From assembly GCA_015179125.1 (NCBI GenBank), contig WHVA01000215.1, positions 62,001 through 126,000 of the forward strand: DNA of 64,000 nucleotides, written 5' to 3'. Within the stretch, counting starts at the first letter, position 1. Each line of letters begins with the position of its first letter. Source of the DNA: Gautieria morchelliformis (lineage: Eukaryota; Basidiomycota; Agaricomycetes; Gomphales; Gomphaceae). Positions 51,362-62,605 of the stretch are shown piece after piece. The notes under the pieces were generated by a model, which saw only the letters and a program-made list of their open reading frames with translations, did not search any database and was not told the DNA's origin. The translations under genes and the position numbers were made by a program.

Positions 51362-51870
51362 ATGTGGCGGCCACACACGGAAAGAAATAAAAATTACCGA
51401 CTTGAACCTGATGGAACATCATTCCTCATGGGAAACCTTTCAACTGGAGTTGATCTTTATGATACAAAGGCCCTATGTCATATCACCAGGTATGAACAAG
51501 AAATTAATGTGAACATGACAAAGCAGGTCGGATATCTTCATGGTGGCCAAGTTATGATGAGTGGGTCAGACTATGGTGTAGTGCAACTTTGGAATTACAA
51601 AGGTAGGCTCATTCAAGAATTATCACATTCTAACTGTATGTTAATTTGGTCTACTGGTCAACTTGACATCTAACTAATTTGACCTCGCTTTAGCTAAATT
51701 TTTAGTGCAAGCAATACAGGTACTTTTCTTTCGATGCTTACATCTTCCACTAATGCTCTATCTCCAGGCTTTCTTGTCTGGCACTTTGAAACGATTAGCT
51801 AGTTCATCCACCACTAGAGATGGTAGGAACATTTCCATTAAGATATGGCACTATTATGAGGTAGGCTTCC
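51362..51870 (+). pseudogene. WD40-like gene fragment
   Basis: A plus-strand frame gives GNLSTGVDLYDTKALCHITRY, VGYLHGGQVMMSGSDYGVVQLW and KGRLIQELSHSN, which reads like two WD40 blades (GH...D...W pattern). After an intron-like gap, a second piece ends STTRDGRNISIKIWHYYE, again blade-like. There is no start or full propeller. It lies head-to-head with the decayed transposase. I treat it as a captured or eroded gene fragment. An alternative is an exon pair of a poorly conserved gene. Confidence 0.4.
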
Positions 51871-52167
51871 AATATTTTAGCATTTACTTGTACCCAACGG
51901 CCTTTCTGACAAAGGTCAGAGCTCTCAAGGCTGCCCTGTGGCCAAAATATGTCCTACTTGTTGCAGCCTATCTCCCAGTTATCTTGGTTGCAGCTTATGA
52001 ACCAATGCTATTGATCAAAACAAATCAAAGCAAGCATGCACTGCGCATATCAGTGGGTAGATTATGGGTACAATATATGCTATAATTATGGTGTTTTCTC
52101 CTTGCAACACCCACTCGACACATAGGAAAAGAAAGAGTCCACATAGACTCTATTGTTTATTGGTGTC

Positions 52168-52570
52168 ACACTGGAGGCATATAAAAGTTTTCTGGTCTGA
52201 AAAACTGTTCATCAAACTGTAAAGATATTCCAATTTTTTTTAGTGTTTTTAATGTAAAAAAACTTTGACAAAATTTTGTGTTTTTGTTAGAATTTGTTGA
52301 GCAAGAAAATTGTAAAAAAGTTTAAAGTTTTTTGCAGGGTTTTTTATGTCTTTTTATAAGTTTCTTTGTGAAAACACAAAGAAACCCATAAAAAACCCTG
52401 AAAAAAACTTTTGAATTTTTTTATAATTTTCTTGCTCAACAAATTCTAATAAAAACACAAAAATTTATTATAGTTTTTTTTTACATAAAAAACACTAAAA
52501 ATATTTTGAAAATCTTTACAGTTTTTTGAACAGTTTTTCAGACAAGAAAAATTTTATATGCCTGCAGTGT
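52168..52570. mobile_element. 403-bp foldback (long inverted repeat) element
   Basis: Arms 52168-52370 and 52375-52570 are reverse complements along nearly their whole length (my eye estimate 85-90%), with a 4-base AAAA loop at the centre (CTTTGTG-AAAA-CACAAAG). The outer ends read CACTGGAGGCATATAAAA and TTTTATATGCCTGCAGTG. The element is very AT-rich and has no coding capacity. This is the structure of a foldback or MITE-like non-autonomous DNA element. No clear target duplication is seen. Confidence 0.85.
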
Positions 52571-52985
52571 CATGATGTATGTTTGGTAGCTTGCCAGAGC
52601 CAATGGCTAACACAGAATAAGTACTATAGCCTTCCCTTCAGTGGGAATGGATCAGTGTCAGTGAAATTACTTGTGTACCATGGGTTAATTGACTTGTTCA
52701 CCTGATGTGGGCAAATGCTCTTATTCAAGATAGCATTTGAGCCTGATTGAGTCTCAATCTGCTGGAGTATATATGTGAATGTCCAATATGGGTCTCACAT
52801 GTCAATGGGTGCTAAAAGTCCCATGGGCCCGCTTAAGGGCATACTTACATGAGGGGTCGTGACTAGTGCTGCTAGCTATGTGTCGTTATCCAGCAAATCA
52901 CAGATATCAGGACACAATCTGCATGTTCATAGGGATAGTAAATGTGAGGATGAACAAGCAGATCATATGTTTGATGGGAATGCAT

Positions 52986-53096
52986 ACCAATGACCAATGT
53001 AGAATTTGAAGGAATGTTTGCTCTATCTTGATCTCGGTAACCATATTTAGGGGGTATCATGATCAAGCGCCTCCCGCCCTCGCACATTCCAAGCAT
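52986..53096 (-). pseudogene. FKBP-type peptidyl-prolyl isomerase fragment
   Basis: About 36 codons on the minus strand read LGMCEGGRRLIMIPPKYGYR and then a PSNSTLVI-type strand. This is the conserved C-terminal half of the FKBP fold (GMCxGxxRxxxIPPxxGYG...IPxNxTLVF). The remainder of the domain is not found on either side in a consistent frame, so it is a fragment, perhaps one exon left by rearrangement or captured by a transposon. No start codon or promoter can be assigned. Confidence 0.6.
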
Positions 53097-53241
53097 GCCT
53101 CATTCCCACCCTGCAAAGGATATCAGATCGACAAAAGAATGAGAGCACAATGTATACCTTGCACAACGGATGTTTCAATGGATCCCAAGGCAACCTTCAC
53201 CTATTTGACTTCCATGAGCTGCTCAATGTGAAGAGGAATAT

Positions 53242-53377
53242 GGTAGCATTAGAAGTAGCATAACAGTAGCATTAGCAGTAGCATACCCTGTAGCATGCAC
53301 AGTAGTGTGTACACAGTAGCATCCACTGTAGTGTACAAGGGATCATAAATGGTACCATACACTGTAGTAGCATCAGT
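53242..53377. repeat. Irregular AGTAGCAT microsatellite/minisatellite
   Basis: GTAGCAT, AGTAGC and GTAGTGTAC words recur about fifteen times in 135 bp. Confidence 0.7.
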
Positions 53378-53460
53378 ATTGATGTTGGTGTCAGTCTCAG
53401 GGAAACCCCCTTCCATGCTGGGTACCACTCCTGCAGGAACCGAGTTCCCAAGTCTTCAGT

Positions 53461-53473
53461 CTTGGTGCCCATT
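53461..53473. repeat. Target-site duplication of the SINE, left copy
   Basis: CTTGGTGCCCATT, repeated exactly at 53913-53925 on the other side of the SINE. The last T bases merge with the poly(T) run, so the true length may be 11-13 bp. Confidence 0.85.
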
Positions 53474-53481
53474 TTTTTTTG

Positions 53482-53513
<32 letters not shown>

Positions 53514-53912
53514 CCGTTTATTATACTGCCACCTTGGGGCCGGGCCCTATATAGGCAGTCTCTACCCGGAATGCGGAATAGAGTAATCAAAGTGTTTTAC
53601 ATGCTAGGGTATCATAGTTACCGAAGTAAGCCAGAGATATGCTGGCACCAACATAGGATACTTCCTGTTTGTTTACAATGCCTAATCACCTTAGATACAT
53701 GTCAGTACCGGTCAGTTTCAGTAGGTCTTATATGCCAGATGGAAGTCCAGGAGCCTCGTAATCCTAACACTTATCGACACCTATCGGTGGGGCGAAACAT
53801 TGTAGTAATTACTGCTACAAATGCGGAGGGGGGTGGTTCAAACTGGAGGCTCTTCCTTCGTGCCAAATAGGCGCTTGGTTTGGGTTAGTTCCACCTGCGC
53901 TAACCTGCCCCC
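53474..53912 (-). mobile_element. tRNA-type SINE with poly(A) tail
   Basis: A 439-bp minus-strand insertion. Its 3' tail appears on the plus strand as a nearly pure T run (about 53472-53507). It is flanked by a 12-13 bp direct repeat, CTTGGTGCCCATT (53461-53473 and 53913-53925). Near its 5' end the minus strand has TAGCGCAGGTGG (53891-53902), a full match to the pol III A box TRGYNNARNNGG. It also has GTTTGAACC (53835-53843), matching the B box GWTYRANNC, 47 nt downstream. Tail, target duplication and split promoter together define a SINE. It has no coding capacity and would need a LINE for movement. I do not recognise the family. Confidence 0.85.
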
Positions 53913-54032
53913 CTTGGTGCCCATTATAGAATGGCATCAGGGGTTGGGGGGAGTCTGGGTACCCAAGGTGCTATTTAGCTGAGCCAAGAAACCCCATAAT
54001 AACCCAAGCTTGATATTTTTCAAGGATATTTT

Positions 54033-54890
54033 TCACAAAGAAACCCATAAAAAAAAAACATAAAAAACCTTGAAAAAAACTTTGAATTTCTTTACAATTT
54101 TCTGACATTTATTTTTACAAGCATTTCCAGATTTTCTTGCTCAAAAAATTCTAAAAAAAACAGTGAATTTCATTAGAATTTTTACCTTTGGAAAACCTCA
54201 GTTTCTCAAGGATTTTCATACCAAAAAAAACCCTAATAAGAACTTGAAAAATTTCCCAAGTTTTTGGCTATTTTTATTACAATATTTGAAAGATTTTTTA
54301 TCCCAAAAAATCTTGAAAAAAATCAAAATTTTTCGGAGAGTTTCTTGATCCATAAAAGTCTTAAGAAACTTTGAATTTTCCTATGTATTTTTGTAAAGTT
54401 TTTTGAGGTTTTCTTTTACAGTTTTATCACACTTTTTTGGGATTGAGAAATTTTTAAAAAACCCAAGATTTTTTTAAAGTTTATAAATGCAAAGCAAGCC
54501 GAGTTTGCAGTGAAAAAATTCAGATCCCACCACCAATGTGGGCCTAGTGTCACAATGAAGCCTTGGAATATTAGACAATCCTGTCTAAATACTTTCTAGA
54601 ATAATTGATATATTTTTTACACTATTATTATGTGCTGCACAGGAATGTCACTTGGCAACCACTGGCGACCGGCAAACTCAGCTAACAACAAACTCTGACA
54701 TCTCCACTCAAAGTCCAAATTTTGGAGGGGGTCCACCGGTTAAATGTTGGAATTTTGAAAAAGTAATTAGATACAGGTCTAGCTAAGCTCAATCACAGTC
54801 GCATAAAAATCACTCAAAATTTTTGGAAACTCTTTAAAGTTTTTTTCACAGTTTTTTGGACCAAAAAACCTTACTATGCCTCCAGTGATG
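54033..54890. mobile_element. Decayed relative of the 52168-52570 foldback element
   Basis: AT-rich stretch that starts with the loop-side sequence CACAAAGAAACCCATAAAAA and repeats several words of the right arm of the foldback (TTTTCTTGCTCAA, TTCTAA, CTTGAAAAAAACTTT). It ends near ACTATGCCTCCAGTG, like the outer terminus. It is longer and lacks a clean opposite arm, so it seems an expanded or rearranged copy. Confidence 0.5.
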
Positions 54891-55201
54891 TATGCTTTTT
54901 ATTCTGAAATCAGATAATCACCTTCAATATGTGATTCCCTTTGCTCTATCTCCTGTTCTTAGCACAGCGAGTATTGCAAGACCTCTGCCTCTATGCCTTC
55001 TGCCTCCCACCTTCTGACTTGGTCTATGACCTCTGACTCACCTCAATACTTTCCAACTTCCGACTTCTGATCTGAAATACTTAGGACAATAGTTCATTGG
55101 GGTGAAACATATAAGTTGAAGCTGCTGTCCTTTCTAGTCCCAACTGCCAGAAATTGCCATACGTAACAGTATTATCTGATTCACACCTGATAACTATCAC
55201 T
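54891..55201. other. Leader region before the gag remnant X
   Basis: About 310 bp of CT-rich sequence with repeated CTTCTGACTT/CTTCCGACTT words. It may contain LTR or leader sequence of element X, but no second copy is present in the window to test that. Confidence 0.35.
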
Positions 55202-55481
55202 ATGCCTCCTCATACCACAGCTACCTCAACTCGTGCAGGAGCTGTTGAAGCTCTTTCTTATTTCAGAACACTTAGGTCCACAGCATCACCAAGATGTGCA
55301 GATCATTCCAGCTCCCATGCCAATGACCTGTTTACTGACAATATTCCACCAAGCCACATCAAAGATGTTACTGATATCAACCCTGGCAATCCCAGCTATT
55401 ACGGAAACTCCTCGAGTAGCAACAGCAAACATACATCTATGTCATCTGGACACTCAGCACCACCTCCACCACAACCCCCAG
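55202..55481 (+). mobile_element. Ty3/gypsy element X, gag remnant, left piece
   Basis: A plus-strand frame begins MPPHTTATSTRAGAVEALS and runs into a Pro-rich stretch where element Y starts. The other side of the same element resumes at 62822. The fossil is fragmentary and broken. Family assigned from the right piece, which carries the recognisable Ty3-type gag fold and an integrase tail. Confidence 0.6.
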
Positions 55482-55695
55482 TGTAAAGATGTCGATCTTA
55501 AGACCTTGTATCACAAGGGCACAACAGAACTTGACCAATGAGTGGTATTCTGAATGCTATGTAGTGACAGGTAAGAGTAAGATGTGATGGGAACCGCTGA
55601 CCAGTTCCCACACATAAACTATACAGTGGGTCCCTAAGGGGCCCACTGGGATTATGTAATAACTAGTGTACATGTAGATACATAGGTTATTTACA
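55482..55695 (-). repeat. LTR of element Y, 3' copy
   Basis: 214 bp with TG...CA ends, matching 62606-62821. Flanked outside by CCCAG. Confidence 0.85.
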
Positions 55696-56181
55696 CCCTC
55701 CCCCTCTATAGACAACTATAGGGTACCACCTAGGACTCATAGAGGTCATCCATGATGGCATCCTCTAGTGATTCTGATTTCATCGTATGGGGCCGGTGGA
55801 GCACGTGACTCCTCCGGAGGCACCTCCGCATCCGCAGGGGTGGTTGGGTGAGGGGGCTCTGCCTCACCACTGGCGGGGTTTTCCGCTTGGTTGACGAGGG
55901 CGGTGTCCTCGTGGAGCATGGCCTCGACGGCCGGGTCCTCAGCCTGGGGAGAAGGCCGGAAGTGCGCCAGCTCTTTATCGAGCTGAGCGTGGGTGAGCAG
56001 TCATGGCACTGTGGCCCTCACATGGCTGGTCTCGAGGACCTTTTGTTGGCCCTCCCGAGCGGCGGCACTGAATGCCGCGCCGGTGAGGCTGCGTTGAACG
56101 TAATGTTCAATGCGTGCCGCTCATTTGTGAGTGATGCCGGCGTAGCGGGCCAGCCATTGCGCGAGCTCGGCGAGCAGAATG

Positions 56182-56679
56182 TGTTGGGTGCATTTATGCT
56201 CCTGCACCAAAATCAAGCATAATATATCCAATTTGTTGTGTGGCCTTCCAATTTCTTCTCACATTGTTCTTGTATTATGCATCCATTTCTCTGGTTATTT
56301 TCGAAATTTTCCACTCATTCCTTATCTCTCTATTTCATCTTGTTATTCCTACTTTCACAAGCGGCTGCACCCAGCGGAGTCTGAAATGACTTCGACGCGC
56401 GAGCTCTTGGGCGCTAAAGGGCCGGGTAGTAGTACATGCGCAGTGGAACACATTTCCCCCTCTCTCAGTGACCACTAAATTCACTGAGAGAGGCAAGTAA
56501 ATTAGTCTAGTAGTCTTTGCATTTATTGACCTAGAAATGCTCTGTAGTGAATTGATTTCTAGGTAGTGTATAATATATTTACAGTGACCACTAAATTCAC
56601 TGAGAGAGTGAATTGATTTCTAGTCTATTCTTTTGAATAACAAGTCCATACCTACTGCCTATAATTCCTGTCCTCTACA
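56182..56679 (+). repeat. 5' LTR of copia element Z
   Basis: 498 bp, TGTTGGGTGC to GTCCTCTACA. It contains the hairpin CTCTCTCAGTG...CACTGAGAGAG (56460-56492) and a second half copy of it about 120 bp later. Confidence 0.93.
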
Positions 56680-59600
56680 GGGTTATGGGCCCCGGAGACA
56701 CTTCTGAGAAGCTGTTGGGTGTTGAGAAGCTTGCTACTGATGGAAGTAATTGGCCATTGTGGCGAGCCACTCTCATCAGCTATTTCGAGTCCAAAAATTT
56801 GCTCAAGCATGTAGAAGGGAGAGTCACTCGACCTCCTGATCCTCCAGTCATGCCCCCAGGCCATATTCTAACAGAAGCTGAGGAAACTCAGATGGATAAG
56901 GCCGAGGAGAAGCTGGAGAGATACCTTGCTAGAGAAGGACAAGCCAAGACCCAAATCATCGTCTCAGTGTCAGAGTCATTAGCCCTGATGCTACAGAAGC
57001 AGAAGACAGCAAAAGAGACTTGGGATGCACTGGTCAATGAAATGATCAAAAAGCCCAAGATGGTCCTCACCAGCCTGCAGAGACAACTCCGCAGTATGAG
57101 ATGTCCTGAGGATGGAGACTTGAGAGATCACTTGGACAAGGCCCAAGACCTATATGCTCGTCTTAATGAGATGGGAGCTAGAGTTTCTGAAGAAGAATTC
57201 ATGGACATAATCCTTGCGTCACTTCCACCATCCTATGAGGCAGTCATGAATGCCCTTACAACTTCGCTTGAAGAATGCGGGATGCCATTGGTCCCTGATA
57301 ATATTATTAGGGTACTAAAGGCTCAGTATGACAGGAAGAAAACACTCCCGCAAGAAGAGCAGGTGTTTATTGGTTCATCTACTAAGAAGGACCAGAAGGG
57401 GCAGAAGGTGCATGTATGCACCAACTGCAAAAAGCCTGGACATTCCATCGAAAATTGCTGGGCTAAAGGAGGTGGTAAAGAAGGTCAAGGACCACGTCAG
57501 AAGAAGAAAGCCAAAGGCAAGAAGAAGAAGAAGGGTAAAGCAAAAGCGAATGTTGCCGAAGAAGAGTCTACTTCTGAGGAAAGTGGTGATGGGCATCTTG
57601 CCTTCACCAATTTTGACGAGTGCTCTAATTTCAATTTGAGCACATCCTCAGGAGTTATAGTCATACTCGACACCGGAACGACATCGCATATGACTCCTCA
57701 CAAAAATTTATTGAGGAACTACTGTCAATTCTCACAGCCGAGGACTATCCGAGCAGCCAACAAAGGTACCTTTGATGCCTTCGGCTCAGGACTGCTCGTA
57801 TTATCCAATAAGGTTGGAGATAGAACAGTAGAAGTCACGTTGCAAGATACATACTATGCACCCAAAATTGCTGCTACCCTCGTCTCGATCGGTCGGTGCG
57901 ATGATGCTGGCTACGACATTCGACTCGGTGGCCAGAAATGCACAATATCTAATGCTGCTGGAAAAGTATTGATGCAAGCACCGAAAGTCAATGGCTTATA
58001 TCGACTAGACCTCCAGTCACCAAGTGCTCAAGCCCATATGTGTTTATCTGCCATGGAAATTCATCAAAAGATGGGGCACATCTCGCAGAAGTCCCTACAA
58101 CATCTATTAAATCATGGCATGATATTGGGCATTGAACTGAGCTCCACAGGCGATAGAATTGTCTGTGATGCGTGTATTCAGGCCAAGATTGCGCGCAAAC
58201 CTCTTCCTCGAGAACCAGAGACCGAACATCAAAATTCGGTGACAGAATTTATTCTGATGTCTGGGGACCTGCAAGACACCTCACGATCGATAAGAAGTCA
58301 TATTATGTCTCCTTTATCGATGACTACTCAAGAGAATCGGTGATCTATCTCATGGCGAACAAATCAGAAGCATTCTCAAAGTACAAGCTCTACGAGGCTT
58401 TAATGCTTCGACAGAGAAATGTGCACATCAAGGCACTTGTTTCTGATCGAGGGGGCGAGTATACGAGCTCTGAATTCGAACAGCATCTAGCCAAACAAGG
58501 CACGAAGCATCAGTTGACGGTACATGACACACCAGAGTCCAATGGTGTTGCGGAACGCCTGAACCGAACCCTCACTGAGAGAACTCGTGCCATGCTGCTA
58601 GAATCAAGCCTTCCTAAGATATTATGGGGCTATGCGATACAGCATGCCAATTATCTTAGGAACAGGACGCATACAAGAGCTCTACCAGATAAAACGCCCT
58701 ACGAGATGATTCACCATGAAAAACCGAATCTCAAAGACATTCACGCGTGGGGAACTGAAATTTACGTTAAAATCACTCAGGGAGATAAATTGGCAGCTCG
58801 TGCCAAAAGAGCTCGGTGGATAGGAATTTCTGCGCAGAGCCATGGTCATTATGTTTATTGGCCTGACTCGCACAAAGTTTCTGTCGAGCGGAACGTTGTC
58901 TTTGATTCAGAAATGAAGAAGGGAAAGGTCCCAATCATTTCTATTGAGGAATCCAAGCTACCTACGTCTAAAGAAGAGAAGAAAGCCATTCCGGCATCAG
59001 TGCCTGTGCCCGGTCGCTTAGTCAGCGAAGAGGCAAAGATCGAAGAAATTGATGAAAGTGCACCGGAAGAATATCTTGAAAAGCTGCAACCTATTCAGGG
59101 AGTTGATGACAGACCTAGAGAAGCTGAACCGATAAGGAGAAGCGAAAGGATCCGTCAACAACAAGTGCAGCCGGCCCCATCAGGTCCCGTGACAAGATCT
59201 CAAACTCAGAGACAAACTGGCGCACATATGACTACGCTAGCTTACGAGGACGTTGAGGACCATGAAGAAGTTTTATTCGACCAAGAATTATCCTCCGAGA
59301 TTGATGGCATCAGTAGCTATGAGTGTGCCATCAGTGCGTTTCTAACCGACGGTCAAAACAACATTAAGGCGCCGGATTTGAGTCAAATTGAACCTAGCAA
59401 TGCAGACGAAGCTCTGAATAATCCTATGTGGAAGAAATCAATGGACAAAGAGTATGAGGCCCTAATCGACAAGGGAGTGTGGGAAAGAACCAAACCACCT
59501 CCTGGAGCCAACATTGTCGGCAACAAATGGGTCTACCTTTGGAAGCGTAATCCAGAAGGGAAACCAATAGTACCTAAATCGAGAATGGTCGCCCAAGGCT

Positions 59601-60941
59601 TCACGCAGAAGTTTGGAATCGACTATGATGAGACATACTCACCTGTTGCTCGGTTATCCTCCCTACGGATCATATGCGCCATTGCTGCTAGGAATGACTG
59701 GCCTATTCATCAAATGGACGTGGACTATGCATACCTCAATGCTAAGTTGCCCGAACCTATTTACATGAAGCAGCCGTATGGATATGAGTCAGGAGACAAA
59801 GGCGAAGTGCTACTTTTGAAGAAAGCACTCTACGGCCTCAAGCAATCTGGAAGAGAATGGTACAAACGTCTAAGTGGTGAATTCCACAAGTTAGGATTCA
59901 CTACGTCAGCCACAGACGGGGCTGTATTTTATAGACGTGGCGGAAAGGGGCATGTGATCATTGCAACAGCTGTGGACGACCTTACCATCACAGCTGAGAA
60001 TCAATCAGTCCTGGACGAAGTCAAACGAGATCTTGCTCAGGTCTTCAGTATGAAAGATCTAGGCGAGATTCATTGGCTATTGAATCTCAAAATCGAAAGA
60101 GACTGGCAGAAGAAGACCATTGCAATTTCACAACCTGCATACATCGAGAAGATCATCAAAAAATTTAATCTCGAAGATGCAAAGACTTATGCTACGCCTC
60201 TTGATCCAGCCGTAAAATTATCTAAAGACCAATGTCCTTCTACAGAGAGAGGCAAGAAAGCCATGTCGAAGTTTCCATACAGGCAAGCTATAGGATCACT
60301 GATGTGGGCGGCTGTAGCCACTCGACCTGACATTGCATTTGCGGTGTCATTACTCTCGCAATTCCTTGAAAATCCAGGTGGCACACACTGGAATGCAGTC
60401 AAACGTGTCTTCAAATATTTGAAAGGCACGAAGCATTACAAGCTCACACTTGGAAGAAATCAAGACGGCTTGATGGGGTATTCAGATGCGGATTGGGGTT
60501 CACAGAGTCATAGGCGTTCGTATTCGGCATACTTATTTCAGATTGATGGAGGCACTGTTTCATGGAGTTGCCAGAAACAGTCGATAGTAGCCCTCTCATC
60601 AACTGAAGCCGAATTCGTCGCCCTGACCCATGCGGGCAAAGAGGCTCTTTGGATGCGCCATTTTATTTCTGAAATATTCCAACCACTGAACAGACCCATC
60701 CAAGTTTATTCAGACAATCAATCAGCCATTGCCATCACGTATGGCACCCAACAACACACGAGAACCAAGCATTTCGACATCAGGTTATATTTCCTTCGAG
60801 ATATAATCAAAAATCAACAAGCCAAGCTCGTTTATTTGCCAACCGAACAAATGTTGGCAGATATCCTCACTAAAGGACTTCCTAGTCCTAGAGTGAAGAT
60901 TCTCAACGAGCAAATCGGAATATATTAAGCTTGAGGGGGCG

Positions 60942-61439
60942 TGTTGGGTGCATTTATGCTCCTGCACCAAAATCAAGCATAATATATCCAATTTGTTGTG
61001 TGGCCTTCCAATTTCTTCTCACATTGTTCTTGTATTATGCATCCATTTCTCTGGTTATTTTCGAAATTTTCCACTCATTCCTTATCTCTCTATTTCATCT
61101 TGTTATTCCTACTTTCACAAGCGGCTGCACCCAGCGGAGTCTGAAATGACTTCGACGCGCGAGCTCTTGGGCGCTAAAGGGCCGGGTAGTAGTACATGCG
61201 CAGTGGAACACATTTCCCCCTCTCTCAGTGACCACTAAATTCACTGAGAGAGGCAAGTAAATTAGTCTAGTAGTCTTTGCATTTATTGACCTAGAAATGC
61301 TCTGTAGTGAATTGATTTCTAGGTAGTGTATAATATATTTACAGTGACCACTAAATTCACTGAGAGAGTGAATTGATTTCTAGTCTATTCTTTTGAATAA
61401 CAAGTCCATACCTACTGCCTATAATTCCTGTCCTCTACA
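60942..61439 (+). repeat. 3' LTR of copia element Z
   Basis: 498 bp; no difference from the 5' LTR was found by eye. The hairpin lies at 61220-61252. Confidence 0.93.
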
Positions 61440-62605
61440 CATACATGCTACCCTGCACGGACTCTTCGTCTACTGGGTTGATCCCACACGACCTACGGAA
61501 GGGACGTCCTGCGAACACACTTTGGCCATATGAACACCCAAAGGGGTTGGATTAAGAAGATGATGGGGTTAGTGATGAGCCATCGTGGCGGGTAAATGGT
61601 ATTGATCGTATTTGATGGCGTGCCTGCTGGCGAAATGCGCGAGCGGTGAATAGCAGTTCGGAGAAATGCAAGGAAGGGCGAACCGGAACGACATAGGGGA
61701 GAAGTGGTTGAAGTGGAGGGCAAAGCCGAGCGAACACAGGGGGAGGAGTGGCAAAAGGGGAAATGGGGATAACAAGGTCCAGGAAATACACAAGTCATGA
61801 CAGTCCGATCATAGGAACACCATCGAAAGAGGGTTGAGCAGAGGAGGTGATAGGCCCAGCGATGACTGCTAAGTTAGTTCAGGGACGTCGATCGTGCTTC
61901 GATGGCGTGGCCATGGTAAATTGCGCGAACAGCGAGGATCGGTTGCCAAACACGGGAAGGGCGATCGGAACGAACACGAAGGTGGAGTGAGAAATGGAAG
62001 AACAGAGCATCTGAGTATGGGAACTAAACACGTCATGACACCGTCGTCTGGGGCTTGCCTTTTTTGCCTTCGTCCTCCTTCGGGGACGATCGTCGTCACT
62101 CTACTTCGTGAGCGGCGGTTCGAGTCGTGGCTTTGTGCCCGTCTCAGTGTTGATGCTCTACCGTCTGATGACAGCGAGACCTCTCTGCCTTTTACCTTGT
62201 CTCTGGGCAGAGGGGATTGGGGGGGCGGCACCGGCTTGTTGCCCGGCGCCGTCTCATCCTCGACCACACTCAACGAGACATGGTCGGGATTTTCCTCCTC
62301 CTCTATTGGGGGACGAGGGTGGTGAGACCTATGATCCCTCCATCTTCTGGCATCCTGGACTCTTGGTCCAGGGTAGCGTCAGCCATCATGTCACTGGGCT
62401 GTGCCTGTGGCATGGACTGTGAGCTCGACGCTCGTGTCTGTCTTTGACTGCGTGGAATCATCACGCTCGCAGCCGACATTAGAGGGTGGTCTACTGGAGG
62501 GTATCAACGATGTTTAGTCGTCGACGCAGCAATCTTTTTCAAGATTGCTTCGAATCCCCAATCAGTTGGTCGCATGGCAATCAACCGCAGGATAGTTCAA
62601 AAAGG
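61440..62605. other. Remaining interior of element Y with internal duplicated units
   Basis: On the minus strand this is the 5' interior of Y. Two related units are present (about 61600-61800 and 61890-62045), each with GATGGCGTG at one end, GAAGGGCGA in the middle and GTCATGAC near the other end. A third, partial unit lies at 48243-48330 beside G2. Reading frames here are Ser/Pro/Arg-rich and broken. Confidence 0.55.

Larger units (their letters stand above)
56182..61439 (+). mobile_element. Ty1/copia element Z, very young, nearly whole
   Basis: A 5.26-kb plus-strand element with 498-bp LTRs at both ends. In order: a primer-site-like GGTTATGGGCCCC just after the left LTR, gag (UBN2-type, LATDGSNWPLWRATL) with a CX2C zinc knuckle, aspartic protease (ILDTGTTSHMT), integrase with the DDE region, reverse transcriptase (VDDLTI box), RNase H (IVALSSTEAEFVAL) and a purine tract GAGGGGGCG before the right LTR. 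The LTRs appear identical, which implies a very recent insertion. It looks nearly whole, with about one break. Flanking bases (GAATG and CATAC) do not form a duplication. Confidence 0.95.

Noticed and set aside
52200-52560. Centromere- or origin-like AT-rich DNA
   Set aside because: The AT-richness is explained by the inverted-repeat element; there is no tandem array or other supporting signal.
62540-62560. TTCGAATCC word resembling a tRNA T-arm or B box
   Set aside because: No tRNA cloverleaf can be built around it, and it lies in the eroded 5' interior of element Y rather than next to the LTR, where a primer site would be.
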